Below, one piece after another: positions 23,326-36,232 of a stretch of 64,000 bases of DNA. Below the pieces are notes generated by a model, which worked only from the letters and a program-made list of their open reading frames with translations, was not told the origin of the DNA and made no database searches. Source of the stretch: Brachionus koreanus (lineage: Eukaryota > Rotifera > Eurotatoria > Ploima > Brachionidae); contig PJRA01000048.1 in the NCBI GenBank assembly GCA_016987375.1, forward strand, positions 2,591,695 to 2,655,694, read 5' to 3'. Position 1 is the stretch's first letter, and each line of letters starts with the position of its first letter. Position numbers and translations under genes: made by a program.

Positions 23326-24118
23326 ATATAAATGGCACAATTTATGACATACATCGTTGTTTACAGTACTATGTCTGTAAATTATTTTATATATATATAT
23401 TTTTTTTTAAAATTAAATTAAATGATTAAATTAATAAAAGGAACAAAACAGTAGGAACGGTGTTGCCTGGATTGAAAGTTTAGCTGCTTGTGCTGAGGCT
23501 TTTAAACCTTATTTTTTCCTCTAATTCTCCTAGGTATTGTCATTGATGCAAGTAAAATCTAGTATGTTGATATTTTAGCTCATATGTAGCTATGTATTTC
23601 TTTTGCTTTTATGTTCACTGTCAAGAACCTTTTTTTTTAATTCAGATGAATCTTTAATTAATTTAGAAAGAAAAACTTTTAATTTAAATGAGTTTTTATT
23701 AAATTTGGGGGTAAGCTTTTTAAATTTAAGAAATCAAAATGGCGGAATTTTTATTTAAAATTGCGGCTTCAAAAAATTATTTGCCATACAAAATAGAACG
23801 TAAGAAAAACTTGTTAGATTAACTTTTTTGAATGCTAGCTTTATATATTAATTCTTTTAATTTAAAAATAAGTTCTTATGTGCTAAAATTTCTCTCAAAG
23901 CTCTAGGTTTTTTATAAGTCACTTTTTAAAAATTTTTATTTTTGTTGTTAGTACTTTAATTACGCTATAAAACAATTTTTAAAATAATATTACATATTTT
24001 ATTTACAGAAATGTTTAATAAAGACTTTAATTTAAAAAAAACGATAAATCATTTTAAAAAAAAACAACCTTAAATTTTTTTCATAAATCAAGTTAATTTT
24101 GGTTATTTATATATTTTT
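23326..24118. other. Intergenic, 3' of PHAF1
   Basis: A/T-rich, with a short AT repeat near 23390. No gene recognised. Confidence 0.5.
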
Positions 24119-25897
24119 TTATCTATTACAAGCAATAGTGACTGATGCAATGTAGCCATTAGTCATTACTTCAAATATGATATCTTCATAAACATAAAAG
24201 AATGCTGGTCCGAAAGGATTCACAGAATTTGTAGACGATGATCTATGGAGAATTGCAGGCTGCGTTTTAATATTTAAATTGTCTTGGAGTTTTTCCAGCT
24301 AAAAAAATTAAAAATCAAAAATATTATTCAAATAGTCATTTTGTATTTACGGTAGTGGCTTGTGTTACAACAAATGTTTGGTTTGTCTCTTGGTTTACCA
24401 ATATTGGAATTTCGAAATTACACATGAAATAATTATTGAAATTATAGTGACATGGAAAATTAGAGTGAAAAATAAATTTGATAATTTGATTTTGTCCTGC
24501 ACTGAATAATAAATCCAAACCAAATAGTTTATAATTATAAAAGTAATCATTAGCTTTGCTTGGATCGCTTTGAATAGCTCCATTTTTGTTTATTTCCTCG
24601 GACTTGTAATAAACTGAACTTGGTGATCCAATAGCAGTCATTACATCCTAGAATAAAATGCATTTTAAAAATTCAAAAAATTTCTTAGATTTTTTGTTTT
24701 TCTTAAATACTTGACAAGTGTCATTGAACATGATTTGTGCATCGAAATGCTCTCGATCTAATTGGTACCCGAGTCCCTGAGTAAAAAGATTAAGATTAAT
24801 TCCTTTAGTGAACCCTTGTCTTGTTGCTAAATTGTAGTCTCTGATAATCGTAACTTTTGAACAATAAACTATTTCTTTGCTCAAACAAAGAGATGGAATT
24901 TCGGGTGCTCTTGGAAGAAAACTTTAAGAAAAATAATTTCGTTCAAGTCTAAGACTTACTGTGCTGTACTAGGAGACGATCCGCTATAGATTGATATTTT
25001 GCTAACTAATGGCTTTCGACCTGTAGGAAAATCAAGTGATTGAACCGAATGATGACTGATGCTTTTTGGTTCGACCCGGAAATCGATGTTAAATGTAAAA
25101 AATAATCCCGGAAAATGAAGCATAATCACACCAGAATTGTCATCGTAGATACCGGGCGATGTGATCCCAAAAGTTTCGGTTATTTGATCAAATGTTGGCT
25201 GAATTGTAGGCAAATTATTAAAATAATTTCCACTTAAAAAAATGAAATTTAATTTTAGAAGTTTGATATTAGTTTATTTTTATATGAAAAAAATTCATTT
25301 TAATATCTAAAGACTCGAAAAAAAATTTTTCTAATATTTAAAACCAGATTTTACTCCAAACTTGTTGATTTTTTTGGCTGACTTGGACTTAAATCAAAAT
25401 TATTAGTAAGTCTAATAATAAATATACACTTAATTTGAATTGATTAGCATAACAACAAAATTCACTTACTAGTATCGTAGCTTTAACTTTTTCAAATCGT
25501 TTATTTCAATTAGCTTGAAAAAAATTTAATAAAAAATTCTTATTTTATTTTTGAAATTTAATACTTTAAGTTTTTGATTTAAAGAGTCAAAATAGAGAAT
25601 TATTCCATCACAATGAAGTTTGATTATGTAGTCAGAATTAAGCGGTTCCTAAAACAAAATTAGACTGATTTTAGATTGAGAATTATTTATCACTTTATCA
25701 TTGTAAATCAATTGAAGGCTTCTAACTGAGTCGCAATTGTTTTTTAAAATTTGAATTACTTGGTTTATTGACATGCCTTTTTTATTTTTTTGTCATAAAT
25801 GTTTCAATAAAATCAGAAAATTAAAATAATTACCTAGAATGATTTGCCATTTTTCTGTAGCAATCGACTTTTCGGGAACAATCTCCAAATCTAACAT
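24119..25897 (-). CDS. PHAF1: Phagophore/phagosome assembly factor PHAF1 (UPF0183), 8 exons, 411 aa
   Basis: PHAF1 (C16orf70/MYTHO) belongs to the UPF0183 family; the mammalian protein binds early autophagic membranes through a beta-propeller. Exons on the minus strand: 25897-25834, 25776-25694, 25648-25565, 25513-25470, 25232-24960, 24921-24711, 24647-24351, 24298-24119; these join in frame to 411 aa (human about 422). Clear family stretches: start MLDLEIVPEKSIATEKWQ, FDSLNQKLK, IQPTFDQITETFGITSPGIY, HFPGLFFTFNID, IYSGSSPST, AIGSPSSVYYKSE, ANDYFYNYKLFGLDLLF, HSNFPCHYNFN, and the end ILHRSSSTNSVNPFGPAF. All key stretches are present, so it looks functional. It is divergently arranged with acyl-CoA oxidase C, sharing a 419-bp interval. 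Confidence 0.95.
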
Positions 25898-26316
25898 TTT
25901 TAAACTTAAAAAGTTTTCACCATTAAATTTTTAATTTCTATGAAAAATAAATAAAAACGATTGAATTGCGTTTGTTTAATATAATCGATTTAGACAAACG
26001 CAATTCAATATCTTTGAAATTCGATAATTTTATCTTAGTGATAGCTTTATATTTTTTCCAAAAGAAAATCTTATCTAAAGTCTGTTAAATAGTTGGCTGT
26101 ACTGGCTGAAAAAAAAATAATTTTTAAAAAATCGACTGTTTTATAAAAAATAAAGTAAGGCTATTATGAATAGTAAAATGATTGAATTAGCATATTTAAC
26201 ATATTTTGTGTCAAAATATTTCATAATTATAGACAAAAGTGCACATATGCACACTTTATTTTAATATTTAAACATTTTTTAACCAAAAAAAACCTAAAAG
26301 TTGAAAGTCTAATTAA
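25898..26316. promoter_or_regulatory. Divergent promoter interval between PHAF1 and oxidase C
   Basis: The 419 bp between two oppositely directed starts must hold both promoters. It contains a perfect 16-bp inverted repeat, ATTGAATTGCGTTTGT at 25960-25975 and its complement at 25994-26009, with an 18-nt spacer, only 63 bp from the PHAF1 ATG. It could be a transcription-factor site, an RNA hairpin in the 5' UTR, or a chance repeat. I see no clear TATA box that stands out from the A/T background. Confidence 0.5.
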
Positions 26317-29300
26317 ATGAATAAAGATTTGGCTAAAGAAAGACAGAATTCTAGCTTAAGAGTTCAGAAATTGAATTCGTTTATCGGACGTAACTTGTTT
26401 CTATCCGATGAACGATACAAGCAAGTTCTTGAATTAAGTAATTTAAATTATTATAAAAGAAAATGTTGAAAAAATATGAAAATCGAAATTTTTTGAAGAA
26501 AGCGTCCTTGCTTCTCAAATCAAATCCCTTTATGATGAAAACTACGAAAATTTAGAACGAGAACAAAAATATGAGTTGGTGCTTAAAAAATCATTAGAAT
26601 TAATCGAATTTGCCAATGAACACAATGTTACCAATTATATGGAATACACGTATTTAATAGGGTATCTAGTTTTTTTCAATTTTATTTGAATGTCAACTTA
26701 ATATTATCATAGAGAAGTAATGGGCACTGAAAAGCACTTATTTGGCCTCCATTTTACTATGTTCACCATTTCGCTTGAGCTTTGGAGTACTCCTGAACAA
26801 AAGACTTATTGGGATAGATTTTTAAAGGAGAACGGAGTTTTTGGAACTTACATTCAAACTGAAATTGGACATGGAACTTTTATACGGGGTCTTGAGACTA
26901 CTGCAACTTATGACCCCACTACTCAGGAGTTTATAATTGATAGTCCGACATTGACTTCTATAAAATTTTGGCCTGGTGCATGTAAATATTATGTTGCAGA
27001 AATTTTCTTGATATTAAATTAATATTTAGCCGGAAAGACCTGTAATTATGCGATTGTCATGGCTAAATTGATTATTGATAAGAAAGATTATGGTATACAT
27101 GCATTTGTGGTTCAATTAAGATCTCTTAAAAATCATTGTCCTGTGCCTGGAATTGAAATTGGAGATATTGGAAAAAAACATGCTTACGAAGCGATTGATA
27201 ATGGATTTGTCAAATTCAATCATGTGAGAATTCCAAGAAATAACATGCTAATGAGATTTGCTCAAGTTCTGCCTAATGGAGAATTTAAACAATTAGGAAA
27301 TGAAATTGTTATGTATGCATGCATGCTAATCATGCGTGGTATTTTGTGTATGTTTGCTTCTTTATTGCATTCAATTTCGACCACCATCGCCATTAGATAT
27401 AGCTGTGTTCGACGCCAGACAGCAGATCCCAATGGGTAAATATCTTAAATTCAATAAAAATAAATAACTTTTTAATAACTTTAATAGCTTTTTAAAAAAA
27501 TCTCTCGAAATTCAAATTTTGAATTTCTAATTTTTTATTTTCTAATTAAAAAAAAAAACTTACATGAGTCTAAATTTTAACTCAAATATTATTTTACTGA
27601 TTAGAAAATCTATCGAATCATGATTACTTATTCCAAATATTGAACACATTTTTATTTTAATTTTTAAAGTCTATTCACCTAATTGAGCTATTTATTAAAA
27701 ATTTCAAATAATTTGTCTGAAATATTTTTAAAATGAAATTTATGAAATATTTTTGTGTATTATTATTTACAAGTGTGAAGAATACTCTCTTTGGCGAGAA
27801 ATAAAAGCCTTTAAAATTTGGTGCCGTCCTTATATTTTAATTATTTTAAAGGATAATTTGTTCTAAAAATAATAAAAATTTTAATTTTAATTTTTTTTTA
27901 AGACAAAAAATATAAAAAAAAATAAGCTTAATTCTTTTTTGAACAAAAAAAGTTTTGATTCTTAATTAAAAACGATAATTTTAAGTTTTAAGGTTAGTCA
28001 AAAGATTTTGCGTTATTTTTAACTTTTTAATTTATCAATTAAAAAAAAGCAATAGTTAACTTATCTTTAAAATACAAACCATTATGCTTTTTAGTATTTA
28101 CCAATCTATCTGCAAATAATTCGATTTCTTTCTTGTCCTATTCATGACTTTTGGAGCCAAAAAATTCACGACAGTCTTCTTCAACTTCTAGTCTTAGTTA
28201 GTAAAATGCCATCTTCTTAGAAAATGAGCCATTGAATGAATATGATTATCGGAAGGAGAAGGATCCCGGCTAAATGCTGGGGATGAAGAAGAAGTTCGAT
28301 CCCTTCCGGATCTTTTATTTTTACCATTGTTCTTCAAGCTGTATGAAGTCTTATTTAGCTTGAAGAAATAAACCTAGCTTTCGCTTGAAAAAAGAAAGAT
28401 ATTTTTCTTGATGTCAAGCATACATTCGTTCTATTTTGAAAAACATTCAATTCTGTTTATTTTTAACATTTAATATCGCTTAAAGATGCTAAAATAAAAA
28501 ATAAAATAATATTAAATCGTTTAATAAACGTAAAATTTTATGACTCAACATAATATTATTTAAAAATTTAAATTACTGTATTTTTTTTTAATTTAGATTC
28601 GAGCCTCAAATAATTGATTACCAGACACAACAATACAGACTTTTACCTGGATTGGCAACCACTTATGCAAATTTCTTTGCTACCATCAACTTTCGAAACA
28701 TTCTAAATTCTTTCAAAAAACGTTCAAGAAATTTTTCCCAAATAGATCCTAATGAGTTAGCTAAAGTAATTTTGAAAACCATAAAGTTACATTTAGTAAT
28801 ATAAATATCAAGCTACATGCACTGTCATCAGGAATTAAAGCCATGGTATTTGATGAATGTTTAAAATTCGGTCAAATTAACAGACTTTGTTGCGGCGGAC
28901 ATGGATATTCAGCATCGTCAGGTCTACAACCAGTTATTCAAGAAGCTGACGCTGGATGCACTTATGAAGGAGATAATATTGTTCTCTATCTTCAAACCGC
29001 TCGGTACCTACTCAAAGCAATTCAAAAAGGCTTTTCGCCGCATCTTTATTTAGATAATTTATCAGAGATAAAAGCATCGGACTTGTACAGACGATTTGAA
29101 AATTATATTCTTCTATTCGATAGACTTTATGAAAAGTAAATCTATTTATTTGGTTTTAAATAAAGAAAATATTTTATAATTTATTTAGTCAAATCGGTGA
29201 GATATCTAATCGAATGATTAGTCTTATAGAGGACCAAAAATTAGATCGCTTCGAAGCTTGGAATAGTTCAAGTGTTGGTTTAGTTGAAACTGCAAAAGTA

Positions 29301-29896
29301 ATATTTGATTTTTTTCCACCACATTAATCAAATTTTAAATTAACAAATTTTTATTCTTAGATATATATATGCTTATTTATTATTTATATGAATTTAAATG
29401 GCATTTATGAACATCAAAAAATTGAATGTGTAGAGAACCAAATAATTCTAGAAGAACTATTTGAGCTTTATTTAACTTATGGAATTGTGGAAAAATTTTC
29501 AAATCATTTTTTGAAAGTAAAAACTATTTTAAATCTTTTATAAGATTTAGATTCGAATCAATTTTCAACTATTTAGCTTGGTGTAATTGATGGACAAGAA
29601 ATGACTGTGCATCAAAATCGTTTATATGAATTGCTAAAAAAAATTCGAAAAAATGCTGTTGGCTTAGTAGATGCGTTTGGATGGTCTGATTCTAATCTTT
29701 GTAAACATTGAAATTAAAAAAAAATTAGAATAATATTTTTAAATTTTGTTTAGCAAGTAGTTTGGGAGTGCATGATGGAAACGTTTATGAAAAATTATTT
29801 CAATTTGCCAAGAGCTCGCTATTCAATCGAAATGCAGCAGATCACACTTTCAAAAAATTGGCAAACCCTTACATTCTTGCGAAATCTAAGTTATAA
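26317..29896 (+). CDS. ACOX1: Peroxisomal acyl-CoA oxidase C (10 exons, 660 aa)
   Basis: Third acyl-CoA oxidase. Exons 26317-26437, 26499-26661, 26713-26981, 27030-27435, 28597-28765, 28813-29135, 29189-29297, 29361-29516, 29577-29700, 29754-29896 join to 660 aa with all phases matching. Signatures QTEIGHGTFIRGLETTA, WPGASGKTCNYAIVMAKL, CCGGHGYSASSG and CTYEGDN (catalytic Glu about 428). It ends in SKL, the classical PTS1, so peroxisomal location is well supported. Exon 4 fuses two exons of gene A. The intron after exon 4 is 1161 bp, against about 50 bp at the same place in A and B, and contains inserted sequence. Start ATG is followed by NKDLAKERQNSS, aligning with A and B. Confidence 0.95.
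28070..28460. repeat. Unclassified insertion in oxidase C intron 4
   Basis: Less A/T-rich than the rest of the intron. It contains a perfect 11-bp stem TTCTTCAAGCT (28330-28340) with AGCTTGAAGAA (28357-28367), and a near-palindromic patch ATCGGAAGG...CCTTCCGGAT (about 28247-28314). No termini or coding sequence identified. It accounts for part of why this intron is twenty times longer than in the paralogues. Confidence 0.45.
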
Positions 29897-31528
29897 AATT
29901 AACAAAAGTAAATTATACAGATTTTTTTGAATCTTATTTCAAATAAAATTTAGAAAATTGAAAAAGTCTTAAATTTCATTTTTATTATTTTGATAAAAGA
30001 AAGCCCTTCAAATAAGTCGAACAGAGGAGCCGACTAGATCAAATCTCAATTTTTTAAAATATTCCAAAATTTCAAAAATTCTGGAAATAACTAATTTTTA
30101 TATAATTTTGAATTTATTAAAAAATAGAAAGCAGAAAACTTAATTTCTCGAAAAAAAAACACAATGAGAAAATATTTTTTTTAAGGTTTAACTGGCTCTT
30201 AGATAAATTCTCATTATTTATATCATGCTTTTAGAAGGAATAGAATACAAGGTATTTGTATTTCTTATTTTTTACTAATGTATGATACACTTCTATAAAT
30301 TAAAAATAATATTTAACTTAATAAATTAAAAAAAGGTTTTATTAGAAAATTTAAAGAAATGTGAACAAAAATTCAATATTGAATAATTAATTTATTAACC
30401 ATCTCCATCATCCATCATTATCTAAAAAAATTAATTATTTTTTAATAGAATGTTGTTAATTATTTGAATTAGGCCAATTACATTACTTGTGACCTTTTCT
30501 TAAAAATATCCTTGGCACAATACCTTCTAGAAAATTAAGTTTTATGTATCATCTTATAGGAAATTTTACAAAGGTTTTAAATATATATATAAATTATTTT
30601 TAAACAATCATCTATTCAAAAGTTATGATAAAAAAACACTGAATTCAGACATTTATTTTTTTTTGGTTAAAATTCGAGTGATTTAACATGTTCGATCATA
30701 ACTTTTGAATAAAATAAGATTATGGCATTACAATTTTGAACATATAGACTCAATTGTCTGATAAATAATAAAATATATTTAAAATATATATTTTAAACAT
30801 TTAGACACTTTTTCTAATGACTTAAACTAATATTAAAAAAAGTTTAAATATAAAAAATCGAACTTACTACTTAAATATAAAAAAAGTTTTTTAGTGAACA
30901 TTCGTTACTATTATTATCATTATTAATGTTCATTTTTTTCTATTAAAAAGTTTTTAATATTTAAATTTTATTTTAAGGAAACATCATTTTTAATTTTTTT
31001 TTGTAGTCAATCAATAATTTTAACTTATTTTCCTTTTTTTTCTTAATTCTTAAAAAATAAACATATAAATAAAAGTAATTTAAAGACATAGTACTGTAAA
31101 AAACCGTATATGTCACTAAATGTGCCATTTATATTTATTCAATTAACTAAACTAAATATTTTTTTAGTTTTTTTAAAAATTTATCAATAAAGATCAATAA
31201 TAAAAATTAAAAAATTGACAACTTTTTGTTGTAATTCTTTAGAAATTCTTAATACAAAATTTGTTCACATTTTTTAAATTTTTTTTCCGATTTTTTTTTA
31301 TTGAAATTAAATTTTTTTTATAAGATTTTGAAAAATTTTTTACTGAGCTTTATTTTGCTTCAATAAAATTTTTTATTTTTTTAGTTTAAAAGTACTAAGT
31401 TGTGATGATTATGATTTTTTGAAATATCAATTAAAATTTAGTTAAGATAAAATTAAAAACTTGTAATTTAAAGTACTTTTTATTGAGTATAACTTTAAAT
31501 AAAATTATCTTAAGACTAATTTTCAATT
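29897..31528. other. A/T-rich intergenic with a 17-bp inverted repeat
   Basis: No gene recognised. TATTCAAAAGTTATGAT at 30613-30629 is repeated exactly as its complement at 30695-30711, 65 bp apart. Function unknown. Confidence 0.5.
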
Positions 31529-32310
<782 letters not shown>

Positions 32311-34093
32311 TTTTGGTATTGTTATAACAAAATATTTTTATTCTAAATTAAGTCAGAAAAAAATTTGTAATATTGACCTTTGATTAAAATGGATTTTGTT
32401 TAGTAAAAATTTAAAACAAAAAGTTATGATAAGATATTTATGGCTAAAGAAAAAATCATTTATTATTTTAGTAAAATTCCTAATTATTATTCAGTATATG
32501 CATATTAATTTATGAAGCTCACATTGAATTTTCGAAGAGTTTAGGTACCTTGAGGTAACGTGCAAATTGTTGTTTTTTTTTTCAAAAAACTGAATGGAAA
32601 CTATTTCGATAAAAAATATCCACAAAGTTTTGTTTTGTGAAGCTTAATTTTTTAAAATTTAATAAACGCTTATTTAGTAGATGCTTTCAAATTGGTGAGT
32701 GTGTGTGTTGCTTAGGATTTGCTTTTTTTTCTTTGCATTGCAAATTTCTTAAATATTTTGTTTTATTTTATGAAAATAAATCATTTTCTGAATTTGTGCA
32801 AAATAATTTTTACAATGAAAAAAAAAATTATAACTAAATATTTTATAAAAAATTCAAATTAGGTGCAAAAATTTATCAGAATATCAGAATTAAAACTTTT
32901 GAAAATCTCTTAAATATTCATTATGTTTTCATCTGAATGTTAAAAATTTTGTGAAAAATAATTTGCTCAATATTTTTTTGATTACTTTATCATCAACGAG
33001 CATTTTTTACTTTAAGAAACTCAAGTAAAAGGATTAAAAAGCTTACATTTTAAATTTCAGTCTTGTATTCTTGTTCAATTAAAAATAAAAACTATTCATT
33101 AATTTAAACAGATGTTTATTTTAATATTGGTTTAATTAAAAAAAAAAAATTATCCAAATTTTTTAAAAATTTTTATTTAATATATTTCAAAAATTCCAAG
33201 TATGTATTATAATTATTATTTATCACAGCATAATTAATTAAAAATTGTAAAAGAATTAAGTCTAAAAAAGTACAAAAGATATTTATATGAAATTTATCAA
33301 ATAAAGTCAAAGTTTAAATGATTAAATGACCTATTCTCTAATCAAGCTGACATGCTGACTTGCTTTTCCCATTTCAAATTGCTCGACCCTACTAATTTTC
33401 TCGTTTCTAAGTAAAAATTTAGGAACTCGTTCCTAAATTTACCACTTATTTGCAACGAATTATGATATTTACTTTATAAAAATCAGAAATTTTAATTCAA
33501 GATGGAAAATTTAAACTACTCAAACATCACATACAACCAAAAAAAATGAAGATCCTGATTAAAATGCATTGATGAGAACTAATTTTTTAAATCATGGTAA
33601 AAGTAAGAGATCAAGATTAAATCTAAAATTAGTTATAGACTTATTTTTATAAATAAATAATTTGATGAATTAAACTTTTTATTATTTGATAATCTAGTAA
33701 TAAAATCAATTTAATCAAACCATTAATTCAAATTTAAAAAAAAAACACATTTAATGTATATATAATTGACATCATTCCTATTTTAAAAATATAATACAAC
33801 TTTGAAAAATTCATAAAAAAAAACATAATGAATATAATTTTTATTGAAATAATCTTAAAATTTTAGCAACTATAAAAGTATATAATATTAAAAAATTTGA
33901 TAAGCCAAGATATTTTTTCGAAACCAGAAAAAGACATTTGCTAATAACTAGATATTTTAAAGAGCAATCTTACAGTTGAGAGTTTTTCAAGAATATTTTT
34001 CTAAATATGTTTTTTTTAATATTGCTCTTGAAAATATCTCCAAAAAAAAAGAATATTGTTAAACATGCAATATTTTACAAAACTAAAAATTGT
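32311..34093. other. A/T-rich intergenic with a short hairpin
   Basis: No gene recognised. A perfect 12-bp stem with a 2-nt loop, AAATTTAGGAAC / GTTCCTAAATTT, lies at 33415-33440. Confidence 0.5.
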
Positions 34094-35166
34094 TTATATT
34101 GGTTTGTAAAAGCAGGTTGTGACAAATTTTTGTTTAAAACGATATGTCGAGCTTAAAACCATTACGCCATCCTAATATCATTAGCCAAAAATAAATAAAA
34201 TGTTTATAAGATCTATTTAAAATAAATACCCTAATTGAAAGCGCATATAAATGTTTTAGCATTACGTGATTTGGCTCTGGTAACAATGCTGGTTCACACT
34301 TAACATTTTTTTAATAGATTTAAATAATAATTTTTAATTTTTAACGAAATTTACTCTTGCAGAAGTATCCTTGTTGAGAACTATATTAAGTAATTGAGGT
34401 GGTAAGTAAGGCGGTTTATCTATTGACATAGAATGAAGACCTCTTACAGGCAATTCGTCAGTGTATTCACCAGGAGGTGATTTAGACAAGTCGTCATTAG
34501 CTTTAAATTTAATTTTTTACATTAAAAATAAATAGTAAAAAATCTTACATTGATTGCTTTTTTGACCCACTGGAGCTATTGAATCGATTTCAAGAGCGTC
34601 CATAACTTCAAAGTCTGTCTTTTTAACAGTTACAATGTTATTTTTTCCATTAAAATTATCGTCAATGCAAGCTTGATTTGGATCGTACTCCCATTTACCA
34701 TCAACCACAAATTTATACTGGTGCTCACCTTCTGGTAAATCAACAATAAGCATATAATCACCGTCACTTTTGATCATTTGTAATTTTTCCTTCCAGCCAG
34801 TAAATGTTCCAATTAGATAAACATCTTTTGCAAATTTACCACTATACTTAAAGACAACAGGCAGTTTTTTGATTGCCGATTCATTTTTTGTTTGATTTTG
34901 ATTAGGAAAATTGAAAATTGGAATACTTTTGGTCGGGCTCTAATGAAATTAGCTATTAAATAATTTGAAAAATGAATTAAAATTACACTGGGGCTTCTGG
35001 CACCAATTGTTGGGCCAATTGAGATATCTTCATCTTCAATCATTTCATCGCCTGGATATGAAAAGTCCATTGACGGATTGTATCCAGAACTATGGTTTGT
35101 TTGAGCATTTATGTGAGGATTTCTTAGATAGTCATTCCGCATTTGTTTGTGAGATGTCTGGCCCAT
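34094..35166 (-). CDS. PRKAB: AMP-activated protein kinase beta subunit (5 exons, 287 aa)
   Basis: Scaffold of the AMPK energy sensor, linking the kinase (alpha) and nucleotide-sensing (gamma) subunits. Exons 35166-34987, 34939-34549, 34500-34355, 34298-34230 and 34171-34094 give 287 aa (human beta 270-272). The start MGQTS provides Gly2 for N-myristoylation, as in vertebrate MGNTS. The CBM48 glycogen-binding domain runs FKYSGKFAKDVYLIGTFTGW ... LPEGEHQYKFVVDGKWEYDP ... NNIVTV, followed by KKTDFEVMDAL. The C-terminal ASC domain is PPYLPPQLLNIVLNKDTSA, then EPALLPEPNHVMLKHLYALS, then DGVMVLSSTYRFKQKFVTT ending YKPI. All parts are in order and intact. Neighbours are unrelated housekeeping genes. 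Confidence 0.96.
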
Positions 35167-36232
35167 TTTAAATTTTTTCTAAAAAAAACTTTATTTTTTA
35201 TTTTCAATTTCGTATGAAAATTATTTAAAAATGTTAATTAAAGCTCAAAAAAATTTCTGTTTTTAAAAAATAAAAAGCTAATAAAAAAAAACTTTTGTTT
35301 GAATTTTTTTTTTCATTCAAGCTTAATAAATTATGTATGGTACCTATTAGTTAACGATAATATACCAAAAGACATTAGTTTTTTTATAAATTACGATGTT
35401 TTTATTTTATCGCCTTAATTCAACTTGATATGTACTTAAGACAAAATCGAGCATTATGCTAAATAATTGCAAAATTATTACGATTTATTATCAAATAATA
35501 ACTTAACAATTGGAAATTTGATTTCATCAAAAAGAAAGGTGTGATCATGAATTATTTATTCGTGTTCAAATTCTAGAAAATAAAACAGACAAGTAAATAA
35601 TACTTAGAAGAATCAAAAAAACTATTTAACAGAAGAAAAAACAAAATCTAAAAATATTTTTCTGTAATAGTTTTCTTTAAGGTAATATTACGTCTAGACT
35701 AGATAAATATAAATTATTTAATGAATGAAAAGACTAAATAAAAAAATCTATTTTTGAGTTATTGGTTTAAATGAATTATGATGGATTTATGACAAAAAAT
35801 TTGGAAAATTTGTTTTTTTTTATTTTCAATTAAATTTTTAGATATTAGTTTTAATTTTTGTTATTCTTCAGAAAATTAAATTAATTGAAAACAAAACTTT
35901 AAAAATTTGCTGAAATTGTTAAATTAAAAAAGAAAATTAAATAAAAAAAATTAAATAAATTAATAAAAAAAAGCTTCATAAATTGTGAATAACACGCAAA
36001 AATTAAAATTTTTAAGTATAATTGTGTTTTTTTTTGTTAAAAAATTATCTTATTTAATTTATCTGTAACTAAAAGTTAAATAAAAATTTTTTTATCAGTT
36101 GTTGTTTTTAAAATCAAACACAAAATTAAAATTATCATTTTCTAAATTTTATTTTAAAAAAATAAAACATGGCACATAATTCAATGGTAAAAAAGTACTC
36201 ATGTCTAAAAATAATAATTAAAAAAGGAAACA
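35167..36232. other. A/T-rich intergenic
   Basis: Nothing recognised between the AMPK beta start and the RSF1 stop, both on the minus strand. Confidence 0.5.

Noticed and set aside
34517..34777. A short AMPK beta-like gene of one exon
   Set aside because: It is the 3' half of exon 2 of the complete five-exon gene; upstream and downstream exons were found.
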